64,000 nt of DNA from Mycobacteroides salmoniphilum (GCF_004924335.1 NZ_CP024633.1:2418001-2482000), one strand, 5' to 3'; counted from the stretch's first letter, positions 1 through 11,175 are shown. Numbers and translations: made by a program. Notes: generated from the letters alone by a model not told the origin.

Positions 1-517
1 CCGGCTCTGCCGGGAAGCTCCCCACCACCAGGCCGGCACAGGGAACCGACTGCGCGGCAAGGGCTTCCAGTGTGAGGGCGGTGTGATTCAGGGTGCCCAG
101 GTTGGCGGTCGTCACCACCAGAACCGGCGCGTCGAGAACAATCGCCAGGTCACGCAGAGTCTTGCCCCCCGCGGCCAGCTCGACCAGGAGGCCACCCGCA
201 CCCTCAACGAGTGTCAACGCCCCGGGGCGGTCGAGGGCGAAAATCGCCGTGGCCATCTGTACGTGGTCGAGCAAGGCCAGACCGGCCCGCGACGCCGCCG
301 CCACGGGAGCCAGCGGTTCGGGATAGCGGACCAAGGTCTCGATATGCGTCACTCCGGACAGGCGGGCAACCTCATCGGCGTCACGGTCCTCACCGGTCTG
401 CACCGGTTTGCATACCGTCACCTCGATGCCCTGGCTCGCCGCGGCCGCTGCGAGCGCCGCCGTCGCCACCGTCTTTCCCACCCCGGTCGATGTTCCGGTG
501 ACCAGGAGCACCGTCAC
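1..517 (-). CDS. bioD: Dethiobiotin synthetase BioD (partial, C-terminus beyond window)
   Basis: ATP-dependent dethiobiotin synthetase, which closes the ureido ring of diaminopelargonate with CO2 in the penultimate step of biotin synthesis. Reading leftwards from a GTG at 517, the protein opens [19 protein letters not shown], a P-loop of the BioD type (GTxTxVGKT), followed by a CKPVQTG segment and VEGAGGLLV, both typical of the family. About 172 codons are present and the frame is still open at base 1. The start overlaps the bioF stop as GTGA, so the two are probably translationally coupled. Gene order bioA-bioF-bioD is the same as in M. tuberculosis. Confidence 0.95.
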   Translation of the reverse strand, partial: MTVLLVTGTSTGVGKTVATAALAAAAASQGIEVTVCKPVQTGEDRDADEVARLSGVTHIETLVRYPEPLAPVAAASRAGLALLDHVQMATAIFALDRPGALTLVEGAGGLLVELAAGGKTLRDLAIVLDAPVLVVTTANLGTLNHTALTLEALAAQSVPCAGLVVGSFPAEP

Positions 518-1659
518 CGGCGGGCCAGCGCCAATACTCCGGCGAGCACCTCACGCACGCGATCCATATCGGCGCCGGTGAGCGAGGCCCGGGCCGTCAG
601 GCGCAGCAATGACTGCCCCTCGGGGACCGACGGCGGGCGGAAACAGCCCACCCGCACCCCATGGTCCAGGCATGCCTTGGCTGCGTTGAACGCGATCGTC
701 GGGTCACCGAGTACCACCGGCACCACCGCGGACTCGGGCGTGTCCGCCAAACCGCACCACTGGCCCAGCGTTGCCGCGTGGTCGAGCACTGCGCGGACCC
801 GTTCCGGTTCGTCGGCCATGAGCCGCAGCGCCGCCAACGCCGACCCGACCGCTGCCGGAGCGAGCCCGGTGTCGAAGATGAACGGGCGAGCGGCATCGAT
901 GAGGTGTGCCCGGACCGCCTCTGACCCCAGCACCGCCCCACCCTGGCTGCCCAGAGCCTTGGACAGCGTGACGGTGACGACGAGATCGTCGAAGCCGGCG
1001 AGACCGACTTCGGAGACCAGACCGCGCCCACCGACCCCGCGCACGCCGAGTCCGTGTGCCTCGTCGACAAGCAACACCGCTCCATGACTACGGCAGACCC
1101 GGTGCAGCTCGGTCAGCGGCGCGAGCGCACCATCGGCGCTGAACACCGCGTCGGTGAGAACCAATGCGCGTTCTTCGGGACGCTGCGCCAGGGCCGCCGC
1201 CACCGCCTGGGTGTCGCGATACGGAGTCACGACCACCCGTGCCCGCGACAGGCGGCACGCGTCGATCAGCGAGGCATGGGTGCGCGCATCGGAGACGATG
1301 AGCGTTCCGGGACCGGAAAGCGCGACGACCGCTCCGAGATTGGCGGTGTAGCCCGAGGAGAACACCAGCGCCGAGGGCGCGCCCATAAAGGTCGCCAGCT
1401 CGCGCTCCAGCTCTTCATGCAGCTCGGTATTGCCGGTGACCAGGCGTGAACCGGTGGATCCGGCACCCCACATCCGCAGCGCCTCGACGCCGGCCTCGAT
1501 GACCTGCGGATGGCACGCGAGGCCCAGATAGTCGTTGGACGCCAGATCGATCTCGGGCTCGGCGGCGCTGCGGGTACGAAGCCGGCGGCGCAGTCCGGCG
1601 GCCTCCCGTTGACGCTCGACCTCACCCAACCAGGCAAGCGGTGATGATGCCTCGCCCAC
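514..1659 (-). CDS. bioF: 8-amino-7-oxononanoate synthase BioF
   Basis: PLP-dependent alpha-oxoamine synthase that condenses pimeloyl thioester with alanine to give KAPA, the first committed step of biotin ring assembly. 381 residues, the normal length. Visible features are the [10 protein letters not shown] motif near residue 38, the cofactor-contacting VDEAHGLG at about 198-205, and the Schiff-base lysine K234 in [11 protein letters not shown]. It sits 30 bp downstream of bioA and overlaps bioD by 4 bp, so it is the middle gene of a three-gene operon. The start [11 protein letters not shown] fits the family N-terminus. Confidence 0.96.
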   Translation of the reverse strand: MGEASSPLAWLGEVERQREAAGLRRRLRTRSAAEPEIDLASNDYLGLACHPQVIEAGVEALRMWGAGSTGSRLVTGNTELHEELERELATFMGAPSALVFSSGYTANLGAVVALSGPGTLIVSDARTHASLIDACRLSRARVVVTPYRDTQAVAAALAQRPEERALVLTDAVFSADGALAPLTELHRVCRSHGAVLLVDEAHGLGVRGVGGRGLVSEVGLAGFDDLVVTVTLSKALGSQGGAVLGSEAVRAHLIDAARPFIFDTGLAPAAVGSALAALRLMADEPERVRAVLDHAATLGQWCGLADTPESAVVPVVLGDPTIAFNAAKACLDHGVRVGCFRPPSVPEGQSLLRLTARASLTGADMDRVREVLAGVLALARR

Positions 1660-1689
1660 CGGCGCCTCCTCTCCTGAACGGTGTTCAGG

Positions 1690-3033
1690 TTAGCGCACCG
1701 CCGATGTGGCTCCTACCGCCGTCGCCGCGCTCACCATCGCCCGCGTGATTCGGTGGATCTCATCCTGATCGCAGATGTACGGCGGCATGGTGTAAATCAA
1801 GGTCCGGAAGGGGCGCAGCCATACGCCTTCGTCCAATGCCGCGTTGGTAGCGACGCGCATACCGTCCGCGCCCAACGGGTGGTCCATGTCGATGACGCCA
1901 ATGGCACCACACACGCGCACGTCGGCAACCCCGTCGAGGTCTGCGGCGGGTGCCAGGCCCGCGCGTAATCCCCCGGATATCTCCGCGATCCGTGACTTCC
2001 AGTCCCCCGAGAGCAGTAGTTCGATCGAGGCGACCGCCACCGCACACGCCAACGGGTTGGCCATGAAGGTCGGGCCGTGCATGAGTGCGCCCGCTGCGCC
2101 GTCGCTGATGGTGCGCGCGATCTTGGCGGTACACAGCGTGGCGGCCAAAGTGAGATAACCGCCGGTCATGGCCTTGCCGACGCACATGATGTCGGGGCTC
2201 ACCCCGGCATGATCGGCGGCGAACAGCTCACCGGTGCGTCCGAAGCCCGTCGCGATCTCATCGAAGATCAGCAGCACACCGTGCCTGTCACACATGGCGC
2301 GCAGCTCTGCCAGATAGCGCGGATTGTGGAACCGCATGCCCCCGGCACCCTGCACCACCGGTTCCACAATGACGGCCGCGAGTTCGGCGGCATGCTCCGA
2401 CAGCTCTGCCTCGAAACGCTGGGTGTACTCCGCGTCGTACGCGCTGGGGACCCGCTCGGCGAAGACCTGTTTCGCCAGCACATCGGTCCATAACGAGTGC
2501 ATGCCGCCCTCGGGGTCACACACACTCATCGGGGAGAAGGTGTCCCCGTGATAGCCCCCACGCCAGGTCATCAGTCGATGCTTGGCGGGCAGTCCCAGGC
2601 TGCGCCAGTACTGCAGCGCCATCTTGAACGCCACTTCCACCGACACGGACCCGGAGTCGGAGAAGAACACCGTTTCCAGACCGGGCGGGGTCAGCTCCAC
2701 CAGTAGCTGCGCGAGCCGCGCCGCAGGCTCGTGGGTAAGTCCCCCGAACATGACATGGCTCATCGACGCCACCTGCTCGGTCACCGCGCGATCCAGTTCG
2801 GGGTGACCGTGGCCGTGAATGCACGACCACCACGAGCTCATCGCGTCGAGCACCTCCGCGGGACGGCCATCGCGCACCACGGTGATGTTCGGACCACTGG
2901 CACCGGTCACCACCAGCGGTCGCTGGGCTGTGTCGGAATCGCCGATGCCGCTATACGGATGCCACACATGCGCGGCATCGACCGCTCCGACCTCATCGGG
3001 TGTCAACCTCGGCACAGTCGTCGAGCCTGTCAC
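1690..3033 (-). CDS. bioA: Adenosylmethionine-8-amino-7-oxononanoate aminotransferase BioA
   Basis: Class III PLP aminotransferase that uses SAM as amino donor to convert KAPA to diaminopelargonate. I chose the GTG at 3033 ([19 protein letters not shown]), giving 447 residues and aligning with the known mycobacterial N-terminus just before the conserved WHPYS. An ATG at 3054 would add seven residues. Family signatures include [20 protein letters not shown], the aspartate of [15 protein letters not shown], and the PLP lysine in [10 protein letters not shown]. First gene of the bioA-bioF-bioD operon and divergent from the acyltransferase. No BirA-type operator was recognised in the short divergent gap. 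Confidence 0.95.
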   Translation of the reverse strand: MTGSTTVPRLTPDEVGAVDAAHVWHPYSGIGDSDTAQRPLVVTGASGPNITVVRDGRPAEVLDAMSSWWSCIHGHGHPELDRAVTEQVASMSHVMFGGLTHEPAARLAQLLVELTPPGLETVFFSDSGSVSVEVAFKMALQYWRSLGLPAKHRLMTWRGGYHGDTFSPMSVCDPEGGMHSLWTDVLAKQVFAERVPSAYDAEYTQRFEAELSEHAAELAAVIVEPVVQGAGGMRFHNPRYLAELRAMCDRHGVLLIFDEIATGFGRTGELFAADHAGVSPDIMCVGKAMTGGYLTLAATLCTAKIARTISDGAAGALMHGPTFMANPLACAVAVASIELLLSGDWKSRIAEISGGLRAGLAPAADLDGVADVRVCGAIGVIDMDHPLGADGMRVATNAALDEGVWLRPFRTLIYTMPPYICDQDEIHRITRAMVSAATAVGATSAVR

Positions 3034-3128
3034 AGACCCTCGGTACGGAGCCATTCGCCTCACGCGCACACGCCGTTGGCGCGCACCTGCGGAGACTCTC
3101 GGCAACCATGGGTACATTGGGGGCGAAA

Positions 3129-5309
3129 ATGTTCTTCGTCTCAGCAACCAAGCCTATGACCGATCCCGAGGTGCCACCCGCCCCGGCGGTCGACGCCACC
3201 CCAAAACCCAAGAGCGACAAGGGGTTTTACCGCCATGACCTCGATGGTTTACGCGGTATCGCCATTTTTCTGGTCGCGGTGTTTCACGTGTGGTTCGGCC
3301 GGGTGTCGGGCGGAGTTGATGTCTTCTTAACCCTTTCGGGCTTTTTTTACGGCAGCAAGCTACTTCGCACAGCGACCACACAGGGAGCATCCCTCAACCC
3401 GATACCGGTCCTGAAACGACTGGTCCGACGCTTGCTCCCGGCGCTGGTTCTGGTGCTGGCGGCCTGCGCCGTACTCACCGTCCTGGTGCAGCCGGAAACT
3501 CGGTGGGAGACGTTCGCCGAACAGAGTCTGGCCAGCCTGGGCTACTACCAGAACTGGGAGCTCGCCAACACCGCCGCCGACTACCTGGCGGCCAGCGAGT
3601 CGGTGAGCCCGCTGCAGCACCTCTGGTCGATGTCGGTGCAGGGGCAGTTCTATGTCGGCTTCCTGGCGTTGGTGTACCTGCTGGCCGTTCTTCTGCGCAA
3701 ACCACTCGGCCGGTACATGCGCCCCGTCCTCATCGCCGTCATCGCGGGCTTGGCCGCCGCATCCTTCGGGTACGCGATCTACGCCCATCTCGACTTCCAG
3801 TCGATCGCGTACTACAACACGTTCGCGCGTGCCTGGGAGCTGCTGCTCGGTGTGCTGGTGGGCGCGTTGGTGGCTGGAACGCGCTGGCCGATGTGGCTGC
3901 GCCAGGTGCTCAGCATCGTCGCCGTGGCGACGATATTGTCCTGCGGCGCGCTCATCAACGGTGTGCGCGAGTTCCCGGGCCCGCTGGCGCTGGTGCCCGT
4001 CGTCGCCACTCTCGTCCTCATCTTGTCGGCGGCAAACCTTCCCATAGGCACCGCACAACCGGTCGCCAACCGATTCCTTGCCACCAGGCCACTGGTCGAG
4101 CTGGGGTCACTGGCCTACTCGCTGTATCTGTGGCACTGGCCGCTGCTGGTCTACTGGTTGGTCTACAGCGGTCAGCCCAAGGTCTCGTTAGGGGAGGGCG
4201 CCGCCATCCTTGGGATCTCCCTGGCGCTGGCCTACCTGACCAACAAGTATGTCGAGACTCCCTTGCGTTATCCCCGGCTGCTCCCCGAGTCCTCCACGCT
4301 GTGGACCAGGTTGCGGCGCCCCACGCTGGCGCTGGGGACCGCGATCGTGTTGATGGCGGTCGGGCTGACCGCCACCTCGTTCACCTGGCTTGAACATGTC
4401 ACCGTGCAGCGATCCAACGGAAAGGAGCTCTCCGGTCTGCGTCCACGCGATTACCCGGGCGCGGGGGCCCTGCTGTACGGCGACCGTGTGCCCGATCTCC
4501 CGATGCGGCCCACCACACTGGAGGCCTCCGACGATCTACCGATCAGCACCGAGCAGGACTGCATCAGCGATTTCCGGAATCGCGCGGTCATCTCCTGTAC
4601 CTACGGCAATCCGCACGCCACGCGAACCATCGCACTGGCCGGCGGATCACATGCCGAGCACTGGATCACCGCGCTCGACATCCTGGGTCGCCAGCACAAC
4701 TTCAAGATCACCACCTACCTCAAGATGGGTTGCCCGCTCAGTACCGAGGAGGTCCCTCGTATTGCCGGGTCGAACGACCCGTACCCCGACTGCAAGAAGT
4801 GGGTCGACGAGGTGATGTCGCGGTTGATCAAGGAACACCCCGACTACGTGTTCACCACCACCACCCGCCCCCGCTCGGCCCAGGGCACCGGTGATGTGAT
4901 GCCCGATAGTTATCTGGGCATCTGGACGGCTTTCGATGAGGCCGGAATCCCTGTTCTCGGAATGCGCGATACCCCCTGGCTGATCGACAAGGACGGCACC
5001 ACCTACACCGCGGCCGACTGCATCTCCGCGGGCGGAAACTCCGATACATGCGCCATGGATCGCAACCGCGCGCTCGACGACGTGAATCCCACGCTCGCCA
5101 TCGCGAACCAGTTCCCGCTGTTGAAGATCCTCGACATGACCAAGGCGGTGTGCCGTCCCGACAAATGTCGGGTAGTGGAAGGAAACGTGTTGGTGTATCA
5201 CGATTCTCACCACATCTCGGCGACCTATATGCGGACCATGGCCAAGGAACTGGGACGGCAGATCGCGCTCGCGACCGGCTGGTGGCGGGCGGCGCCGCCG
5301 GGCAAGTGA
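3129..5309 (+). CDS. Acyltransferase 3 / SGNH-domain membrane protein (OafA-like)
   Basis: Integral membrane O-acyltransferase expected to move acyl groups across the membrane onto cell-envelope glycans or glycolipids. The acyltransferase-3 domain starts near residue 34 with [14 protein letters not shown] and [16 protein letters not shown], followed by about ten hydrophobic segments. The C-terminal third is an extracytoplasmic SGNH-like domain with GGSHAEHW and a terminal DSHHIS catalytic pair. It matches Rv1565c by sequence type and by position beside bioA and treX. The start is uncertain: ATG 3129 has a G-rich sequence (ttgggggcg) in front, while 3108 and 3156 are alternatives. About 726 residues. 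The natural acceptor is unknown. Confidence 0.85.
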   Translation: MFFVSATKPMTDPEVPPAPAVDATPKPKSDKGFYRHDLDGLRGIAIFLVAVFHVWFGRVSGGVDVFLTLSGFFYGSKLLRTATTQGASLNPIPVLKRLVRRLLPALVLVLAACAVLTVLVQPETRWETFAEQSLASLGYYQNWELANTAADYLAASESVSPLQHLWSMSVQGQFYVGFLALVYLLAVLLRKPLGRYMRPVLIAVIAGLAAASFGYAIYAHLDFQSIAYYNTFARAWELLLGVLVGALVAGTRWPMWLRQVLSIVAVATILSCGALINGVREFPGPLALVPVVATLVLILSAANLPIGTAQPVANRFLATRPLVELGSLAYSLYLWHWPLLVYWLVYSGQPKVSLGEGAAILGISLALAYLTNKYVETPLRYPRLLPESSTLWTRLRRPTLALGTAIVLMAVGLTATSFTWLEHVTVQRSNGKELSGLRPRDYPGAGALLYGDRVPDLPMRPTTLEASDDLPISTEQDCISDFRNRAVISCTYGNPHATRTIALAGGSHAEHWITALDILGRQHNFKITTYLKMGCPLSTEEVPRIAGSNDPYPDCKKWVDEVMSRLIKEHPDYVFTTTTRPRSAQGTGDVMPDSYLGIWTAFDEAGIPVLGMRDTPWLIDKDGTTYTAADCISAGGNSDTCAMDRNRALDDVNPTLAIANQFPLLKILDMTKAVCRPDKCRVVEGNVLVYHDSHHISATYMRTMAKELGRQIALATGWWRAAPPGK

Positions 5310-5349
5310 GGCGCGCGATCCCGACCCCGGACCGATAGGGTCTATCAAC

Positions 5350-7491
5350 ATGACCCTGCCACCACTTCAGGTATGGCCGGGTAATCCGTATCCGCTGGGT
5401 GCCACCTACGACGGAGCCGGTACCAACTTCTCACTGTTCTCCGAGGTCGCCACGACCGTCGAGCTGTGTCTCATCGCCAAGGACGGCGCCGAGACGCGGG
5501 TACCCCTCGATGAGGTCGACGGGTATGTGTGGCACTGCTATCTGCCGACCATCTCCCCCGGCCAGCGCTACGGATTCCGGGTGCACGGGCCCTGGGATCC
5601 CGAGAACGGGCACCGCTGCGACCCGGACAAACTGCTGCTCGACCCGTACGGCAAGGCGTTCCACGGCGAGTTCGACTACGTCCCCGAAGCCAGCCCGCCG
5701 CTGCTCTCGTACCAGACCGACCCGCTGAATACCGAGACACTTGTCGCGCGAGACTCGCTGGGCCACACCATGACCTCCGTCGTCATCAACCCCTATTTCG
5801 ACTGGGGTTCGGATCGTCGCCCGCGCACCCCGTACCACGAGACGGTCATCTACGAAGCCCACGTCAAGGGCATGACACAGACCCATCCCGGGGTTCCCGC
5901 GGAGCTCAGGGGCACCTATGCCGGCCTGGCTCATCCTGTCGTGATCGACCACCTGCGTTCCCTCGGTATCACCGCCATTGAACTGATGCCGGTGCACCAG
6001 TTCTTTCACGACAGCCGGCTGATCACCCTCGGGTTGCGGAACTACTGGGGGTACAACACTTTCGGATACCTTGCTCCGCACGCGGGATATGCGTCGTCGC
6101 CGCACGCCGGTGGTGCCGTCGCCGAGTTCAAGGCAATGGTGCGCGCTCTGCATGAGGCGGGTATCGAGGTCATCCTCGACGTCGTCTACAACCACACGGC
6201 CGAGGGTGACCACATCGGTCCGACCCTGAGTTTCCGAGGCATCGACAACCGCGCCTATTACAAACTCAACGACGACAACCTCGCGCGGTACACCGACTAC
6301 ACCGGCACGGGGAACAGTCTCAACGCCCGCAACCCCCACACGCTGCAGCTCGTCATGGACTCACTGCGCTATTGGGTCACCGAGATGCATGTCGACGGCT
6401 TCCGCTTCGACCTGGCCTCGACACTGGCCCGCGAGCTGCACGACGTCGACCGGCTCTCGGCCTTTTTCGATCTGGTCCAGCAGGATCCCATTGTCAGCCA
6501 GGTCAAACTGATCGCCGAGCCCTGGGATATCGGCGAGGGCGGATACCAGGTCGGCAACTTCCCCGGGCTGTGGACCGAATGGAATGGCAAGTTCCGCGAT
6601 ACCGTCCGCGACTACTGGCGGGGACAACCCGCCACGCTCGGAGAATTCGCCTCCCGACTCACCGGTTCCTCGGACCTGTACGAGGCCACCGGGCGCCGCC
6701 CCAGTGCGAGCATTAACTTTGTCACCGCGCACGACGGCTTCACGTTGCGAGATCTGGTCTCGTACAACGAAAAACACAACGAGGCCAACGGCGAGAACAA
6801 TCAGGACGGGGAAACCTACAATCGCTCCTGGAACTGCGGTGTGGAGGGGCCCACCGATGACGCGGCGATTGTCGCACTGCGCGCGCGCCAGATACGCAAT
6901 ATCTTCGCGACACTGGTGCTGAGCCAGGGCACCCCGATGCTCTCTCACGGCGACGAGATCGGCCGGACCCAGCAGGGCAACAACAATGTGTATTGCCAGG
7001 ATTCGACGCTGTCCTGGATGGACTGGGGTTTGGCGGAAGAAAACTCTGACCTGCTGCGATTCGCCAGAACGGTGATCGCGCTACGCAAACAGCACCCGGT
7101 GTTCCGGCGCCGCCGATTCTTCGCCGGACGTCCTATCCGGGAAGGCGAGGAGGTACGCGATATCGCCTGGCTGACACCCGCCGGTGAGGAAATGACCACC
7201 GCAGACTGGGACAGTGGTTTCGGTAAGAGCCTGGCCGTCTTCCTGAACGGCGATGCGATTCCCGAACCCAACGCGCGCGGCGAACGCGTCTCCGGAGACT
7301 CATTCCTGTTGTGCTTCAACGCTTACGACGAGCCGCTGGATTTCGTGACACCCGACGGCGACTACGCGGCGCAGTGGACCGCGGTACTCGACACCGGCGA
7401 ACCGGACGGCCAGTGCTCGGCGGTAGTCGACGCGGGCAAAGCCGTGCGCGTGCAGGACCGCGCCCTCGTCGTGCTGCGCAAGAGCGGATAG
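5350..7491 (+). CDS. treX: Glycogen debranching enzyme TreX/GlgX
   Basis: GH13 isoamylase-type enzyme that hydrolyses alpha-1,6 branches of glycogen. In mycobacteria it feeds linear glucan to TreY/TreZ for trehalose synthesis. 713 residues with an N-terminal CBM48 domain (about 10-110) and the four GH13 regions: DVVYNHT, the nucleophile aspartate in GFRFDLAS, the acid/base glutamate in LIAEPWDIG, and TAHDGF. The EKHNEANGE segment after region IV is typical of GlgX/TreX. It follows the acyltransferase by 40 bp, as in M. tuberculosis, but treY and treZ do not follow. Instead it ends 6 bp from the convergent ilvA. Confidence 0.95.
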   Translation: MTLPPLQVWPGNPYPLGATYDGAGTNFSLFSEVATTVELCLIAKDGAETRVPLDEVDGYVWHCYLPTISPGQRYGFRVHGPWDPENGHRCDPDKLLLDPYGKAFHGEFDYVPEASPPLLSYQTDPLNTETLVARDSLGHTMTSVVINPYFDWGSDRRPRTPYHETVIYEAHVKGMTQTHPGVPAELRGTYAGLAHPVVIDHLRSLGITAIELMPVHQFFHDSRLITLGLRNYWGYNTFGYLAPHAGYASSPHAGGAVAEFKAMVRALHEAGIEVILDVVYNHTAEGDHIGPTLSFRGIDNRAYYKLNDDNLARYTDYTGTGNSLNARNPHTLQLVMDSLRYWVTEMHVDGFRFDLASTLARELHDVDRLSAFFDLVQQDPIVSQVKLIAEPWDIGEGGYQVGNFPGLWTEWNGKFRDTVRDYWRGQPATLGEFASRLTGSSDLYEATGRRPSASINFVTAHDGFTLRDLVSYNEKHNEANGENNQDGETYNRSWNCGVEGPTDDAAIVALRARQIRNIFATLVLSQGTPMLSHGDEIGRTQQGNNNVYCQDSTLSWMDWGLAEENSDLLRFARTVIALRKQHPVFRRRRFFAGRPIREGEEVRDIAWLTPAGEEMTTADWDSGFGKSLAVFLNGDAIPEPNARGERVSGDSFLLCFNAYDEPLDFVTPDGDYAAQWTAVLDTGEPDGQCSAVVDAGKAVRVQDRALVVLRKSG

Positions 7492-7497
7492 CCGGCG

Positions 7498-8757
7498 CTA
7501 CGTCAGGTAGCGAAACGCCGCCGAACCCGGTTCCAGCCGTTCGATATCCAGATCGGAGGACTGCATCCGATCCAGCAGGCCCGCTAGATCGTCGGCATAG
7601 CTGAGCTCGATGCCCACCAGAGCGGCACCCATCTCGCGATTGTTCCGTTTGACGTACTCGAACAGCGTGATGTCGTCGTTGGGGCCGAGTATTTCCCCGA
7701 GGAACCGGCGCAACGCGCCCGGCTCCTGTGGGAAGTCGACGAGGAAGTAGTGCTTGAGTCCCAGGTGCACCAGGGAGCGTTCCAGGATCTCGCCGTATCG
7801 CGAAACATCGTTGTTGCCACCGGAAATCAGACAGACAACCGTCTCGCCCGGCGCCAGGTCCAGCTCTGACAACGCCGCAACCGACAGTGCCCCGGCGGGC
7901 TCGGCGATGATGCCCTCGTTCTGATAGAGCTCGAGCATCGCCGTGCAGGCCGCACCTTCGTCGACGGTCATCAGGGTGAGCGTTTCACCCGCCGCGGCCA
8001 GCAGGCGGTACGGAACCGCCCCGGCGACCTTGACGGCGCAGCCGTCTACAAACGGGTCGACGTGGTCGAGCGGGACCGGCCCACCGGCCCGCATGGCGGC
8101 CGCCATACATGCGGCGCCCGCCGGCTCAACGCCTACGACCCGTACCTGCGGAGCCCGTTCCCGCAGGTAGGTGACAATTCCGGAGATACATCCACCGCCG
8201 CCGACGGGGACCACCACCACGTCCGGCTGAACGTCCAGCTGGTCGAGGATCTCGGCGGCAATAGTGCCCTGCCCGGCGATGGTCCGGGGATCGTCGAACG
8301 CCGGGACCAGGGTCGCACCGGTACGTTCGACATCGGCCTTGGCCGCCGCGGCCGCCTCGTCATAACCGTGCCCCACTGCGATGAGATCCACGAATCCGTT
8401 GCCGTGGTAGATGATTCGTTGCCGCTTCTGCTTCGGAGTCTTACTGGGGATGTACACACGGCCATGTACGCCCATCGACTTGCACGCCAGCGCGAATCCC
8501 TGCGCGTGGTTACCCGCGCTGGAGCACACCACACCGGCGGCCTTCTCCTCATCGCTGAGCTGCATCAAGAGGTTGAAGGCACCGCGCAGCTTGTACGACC
8601 GAACCGACTGCAGATCTTCACGCTTGAGATACACGTTGGCACCAGTCAGCCCGGAGAGACGATCGGCGTGCTGAACGGGAGTCGGGTGCACCACCTCGTC
8701 GATGCGTTTGGCCGCCGCATCGATATCGCTGGCAGTGACGGCCTGGGCCGTGCTCAA
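7498..8757 (-). CDS. ilvA: Threonine ammonia-lyase IlvA
   Basis: PLP-dependent threonine dehydratase giving 2-oxobutyrate, the entry step to isoleucine. I chose a TTG at 8757 ([19 protein letters not shown]). It overlaps the upstream stop as TTGA and gives 419 residues, close to the mycobacterial length; reading further upstream only runs through the oxidoreductase in another frame. The PLP lysine lies in [11 protein letters not shown], the glycine-rich phosphate loop is PVGGGG, and SGGNN is present. A C-terminal ACT-like regulatory region ([17 protein letters not shown]) suggests feedback control by isoleucine. Confidence 0.94.
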   Translation of the reverse strand: MSTAQAVTASDIDAAAKRIDEVVHPTPVQHADRLSGLTGANVYLKREDLQSVRSYKLRGAFNLLMQLSDEEKAAGVVCSSAGNHAQGFALACKSMGVHGRVYIPSKTPKQKRQRIIYHGNGFVDLIAVGHGYDEAAAAAKADVERTGATLVPAFDDPRTIAGQGTIAAEILDQLDVQPDVVVVPVGGGGCISGIVTYLRERAPQVRVVGVEPAGAACMAAAMRAGGPVPLDHVDPFVDGCAVKVAGAVPYRLLAAAGETLTLMTVDEGAACTAMLELYQNEGIIAEPAGALSVAALSELDLAPGETVVCLISGGNNDVSRYGEILERSLVHLGLKHYFLVDFPQEPGALRRFLGEILGPNDDITLFEYVKRNNREMGAALVGIELSYADDLAGLLDRMQSSDLDIERLEPGSAAFRYLT

Positions 8758-9191
8758 GAGACGGGCGTCAGCACGAAAACCGGGATCTGACGGTCGGTCT
8801 TGGTCTGGTATTCCGCATATGGCGGGTACGCCTCCACGGCACGGTCCCACCATGGCGCCTTCTCGTCGCCGAGGACCTCGCGGGCTTGGTAGTCCTTGGT
8901 GGTGCTGCCGTCCTGCAGCTCGACGAGCGGGTTCTCTTTCACGTTGTAGTACCAGACGGGGTTTTTGGGCGCTCCGCCGAGCGAGGCGACAATGGCGTAC
9001 TCGCCGTCGTGCTCCACCCGCATCAGGGCGATCTTGCGCAGCTTGCCGGACTTGGCGCCGAGTGAGGTCAGCAAGATCACCGGCATGTCCGCAATGGTGA
9101 TGCCGTCGGTGGTCCCGCTCTCGATAATCTTGGCCACCTGCTTCTGCGACCAATCGAGTCCACTGGGTTCGTATTCACCGGTTAATGGCAT
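8754..9191 (-). CDS. Deazaflavin (F420)-dependent nitroreductase-family protein
   Basis: 145-residue protein of the Ddn/FQR split-barrel family, which uses coenzyme F420 (a few members use other flavins). The family hallmarks are visible: [17 protein letters not shown] near residues 40-56, [16 protein letters not shown] around 68-83, and a C-terminal DRQIPVFVL strand. Rv1558 has the same position next to ilvA in M. tuberculosis. The ilvA start overlaps this stop by 4 bp, so they are probably cotranscribed, though no pathway link is known. Substrate unknown; quinone or xenobiotic reduction is typical of relatives. Confidence 0.88.
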   Translation of the reverse strand: MPLTGEYEPSGLDWSQKQVAKIIESGTTDGITIADMPVILLTSLGAKSGKLRKIALMRVEHDGEYAIVASLGGAPKNPVWYYNVKENPLVELQDGSTTKDYQAREVLGDEKAPWWDRAVEAYPPYAEYQTKTDRQIPVFVLTPVS

Positions 9192-9306
9192 GCCGACAAC
9201 TGTATCGCTCCACCTATCGGGGAATCACGCCGATAACGCGGAACGCCCGGGGTCCGGCCTGCACCGGACACCCTATGACGTTAGTTCTGTCACCCACGAT
9301 CGGAGT

Positions 9307-9348
9307 GTTCGGTTGACCGAACTTCCCCGTTAGGCATATCCTCTTTTC
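9307..9348 (+). promoter_or_regulatory. Promoter and palindrome of the 68-residue membrane protein gene
   Basis: A perfect inverted repeat GTTCGG-ttga-CCGAAC at 9307-9322 covers a -35-like TTGACC (9313-9318). After 18 bp comes TATCCT (9337-9342), a good -10. Transcription would then start at about 9349, the A of the ATG, so the mRNA is probably leaderless. The palindrome is well placed for a repressor; which one is unknown. Confidence 0.5.
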
Positions 9349-9555
9349 ATGACGACCTTCGAACGCGCGACACATGGGGTGCGGTCGGTGGACGTCTCGG
9401 ACGTCGTATGGGCCCCGTACAAGCTGCTCGCGCTCGCAGTAGGCACGGTGGTCTTCGTGGTCACCCTCTTGCTGGTGGCGTCCATGTCGACCGCGGTGCT
9501 CTCCGCTAGCGCAGTGGCCAGCATGGCCTGGCTCGCGGGCTCGCTCATTCACTGA
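9349..9555 (+). CDS. Small hypothetical membrane protein (68 aa)
   Basis: Not assigned to a named family. The sequence has a polar N-terminus (about 1-22), then one long or two short hydrophobic segments (about 25-65) and ends LAGSLIH. The ATG at 9349 has no Shine-Dalgarno but lies 7 bp after a good -10, consistent with leaderless translation, which is common in mycobacteria. It is followed 33 bp later by a larger membrane protein on the same strand and may be its cotranscribed partner. Confidence 0.6.
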   Translation: MTTFERATHGVRSVDVSDVVWAPYKLLALAVGTVVFVVTLLLVASMSTAVLSASAVASMAWLAGSLIH

Positions 9556-9588
9556 GCAGAACCTGCCCACGGGGTGTAATACATCCCC

Positions 9589-10347
9589 ATGTCTTCGCCA
9601 AGCGAATCGGCTGCCGAACATCCTGTCGGGCACCGCATGGAGCGGCTTGCCCATGAGGTCACCGATGACGTGCTGGCCGCCGAAAAGCATCTGCCGTCCT
9701 GGCTGCGCCCGGGTGCCCCCGAAAGCCGAATACCGGTTCTCATCGCTCTTATCGCGGCGATTGGTCTGCAGTTGGCGATCCCCGCACAGTTCAATCTGAC
9801 GCCGCGCTGGCCGTTACCCGCTCTCGAGTCAGCGCTACTGCTCGTTCTGGTCATCCTCAACCCGTTAAAATTCACGCGTTCAACGACTTTCGGGCGTTGG
9901 TCGACCTATCTGCTGATCGCTGCCATTACCGCCGACAACACCATCTCGGCGGCAATGCTCGATTACAAGATCGTGACGGGCCAGATGGGTGACAACCCGC
10001 GCGTGCTCCTCGGCAGTGGCCTGGCGATCTTCATCACCAACGTCATCGTATTCGGTATGTGGTACTGGGAGTTTGACCGTGGCGGCCCCTTCGCGCGCCA
10101 CACGCCCCAACGGCCGCATCCTGACTTCATGTTTCCGCAGATGGCCAATCCTGAACTCGCGCCGCCAGATTGGCGGCCGAAGTTCCCCGATTACCTGTAC
10201 GTGAGCTTCACCAACGTCGTCGCGTTCTCCCCCACCGACACCATGCCACTCTCGCGGTGGGCCAAGATGTTGATGACGCTGCAATCCATCGTGGCACTGT
10301 CCACCGTGGCACTGGTGCTTGCCCGCGCCGTGAACATCCTGGGCTAG
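9589..10347 (+). CDS. Hypothetical integral membrane protein, DUF1345-like
   Basis: 252 residues with about five hydrophobic segments after a soluble N-terminus of some 45 residues (VTDDVLAAEKHLPSWLR). The C-terminal part (YVSFTNVVAFSPTDTMPLSR, then a membrane segment) resembles the conserved end of DUF1345 proteins. That similarity is from memory and not tested. The next gene starts 2 bp after its stop, so they form an operon. No function can be given. Confidence 0.7.
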   Translation: MSSPSESAAEHPVGHRMERLAHEVTDDVLAAEKHLPSWLRPGAPESRIPVLIALIAAIGLQLAIPAQFNLTPRWPLPALESALLLVLVILNPLKFTRSTTFGRWSTYLLIAAITADNTISAAMLDYKIVTGQMGDNPRVLLGSGLAIFITNVIVFGMWYWEFDRGGPFARHTPQRPHPDFMFPQMANPELAPPDWRPKFPDYLYVSFTNVVAFSPTDTMPLSRWAKMLMTLQSIVALSTVALVLARAVNILG

Positions 10348-10349
10348 CT

Positions 10350-11168
10350 GTGATCTCACAGAACTCCGCGCCGACATCGGACGTCCCCGGGACCCTCAAT
10401 CGGGTTCTTCACCTGGCCACGATGATCGCGGTGAATGCGATTCCCGTCACCGGCTGGTTCGTGGGCGGATGGTCGGCCGGTACGACGCTGGCGGTCTACT
10501 GGTTCGAGACCGTGGCGGCTTCCCTGTTCGTCGCACTCCGGGCTCTTCTACACAAGCGGTGGAGTCCGCGCCACGGACACTACCGATACGAAGCGCCCGG
10601 ACCGGACCAGAGCTACTCGCGAACCTCCTTCGTCAGAGGATTCCTGTTCACGACACTCGTCTTCTCGGCCGCCCATGGGTTCTTTCTCGCGGTCATCGTT
10701 TTCCTGCTCACCCACAACGGCAAGGCCGCACTGATCGGTATCGACTGGCACAGTGTGTCATTCGGGTGCCTTCAGGTACTTGTCGCACTGGCCGTCGACT
10801 TCCTGGTGGATCTTCCCTCCCTGCGCCGATGGTCCTTCTGGCAACTGGAAGTGATGGCGAGTCGCGGGTTTATGCGGGTTGCCGTCGTGCATCTGACCCT
10901 GATCTTCGGGATGTTCGCGGTCGCTGTCACCGATGCGCCCTCGGCACTGTTCGGGGTGTTCGTCGTCCTGAAGACCATGTATTCGCTCAGCGTCACCTTC
11001 CCGCAGTGGGAGCCCGCTACCCCACCGCGCTGGCTCAGTAGCGCGATGAATCGGATCCCGAGCGCACGTCCTGGATTGACCTTCGAAGAGCAATGGGTCA
11101 AGGACCGTAAGGCCGAGACCGCACGGCGGAAGAAGAACGAAGAGCCGTGGACGGGGACGCGGCGCTAA
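10350..11168 (+). CDS. DUF6498-type integral membrane protein
   Basis: 272 residues from a GTG at 10350, two bases after the preceding stop; upstream in-frame codons lie inside that gene and are rejected. Six to seven hydrophobic segments are visible, with NAIPVTGWFVGGWSAGTTL, VYWFETV and the basic tail ETARRKKNEE. The layout matches mycobacterial proteins annotated DUF6498. Cotranscribed with the DUF1345-like gene. Function unknown. Confidence 0.72.
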   Translation: MISQNSAPTSDVPGTLNRVLHLATMIAVNAIPVTGWFVGGWSAGTTLAVYWFETVAASLFVALRALLHKRWSPRHGHYRYEAPGPDQSYSRTSFVRGFLFTTLVFSAAHGFFLAVIVFLLTHNGKAALIGIDWHSVSFGCLQVLVALAVDFLVDLPSLRRWSFWQLEVMASRGFMRVAVVHLTLIFGMFAVAVTDAPSALFGVFVVLKTMYSLSVTFPQWEPATPPRWLSSAMNRIPSARPGLTFEEQWVKDRKAETARRKKNEEPWTGTRR

Positions 11169-11175
11169 TCGCTCG

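Noticed and set aside
7498..9153. 551-residue extended IlvA
   Set aside because: The extra N-terminus runs out of frame through the deazaflavin oxidoreductase gene; TTG 8757 gives the family length.
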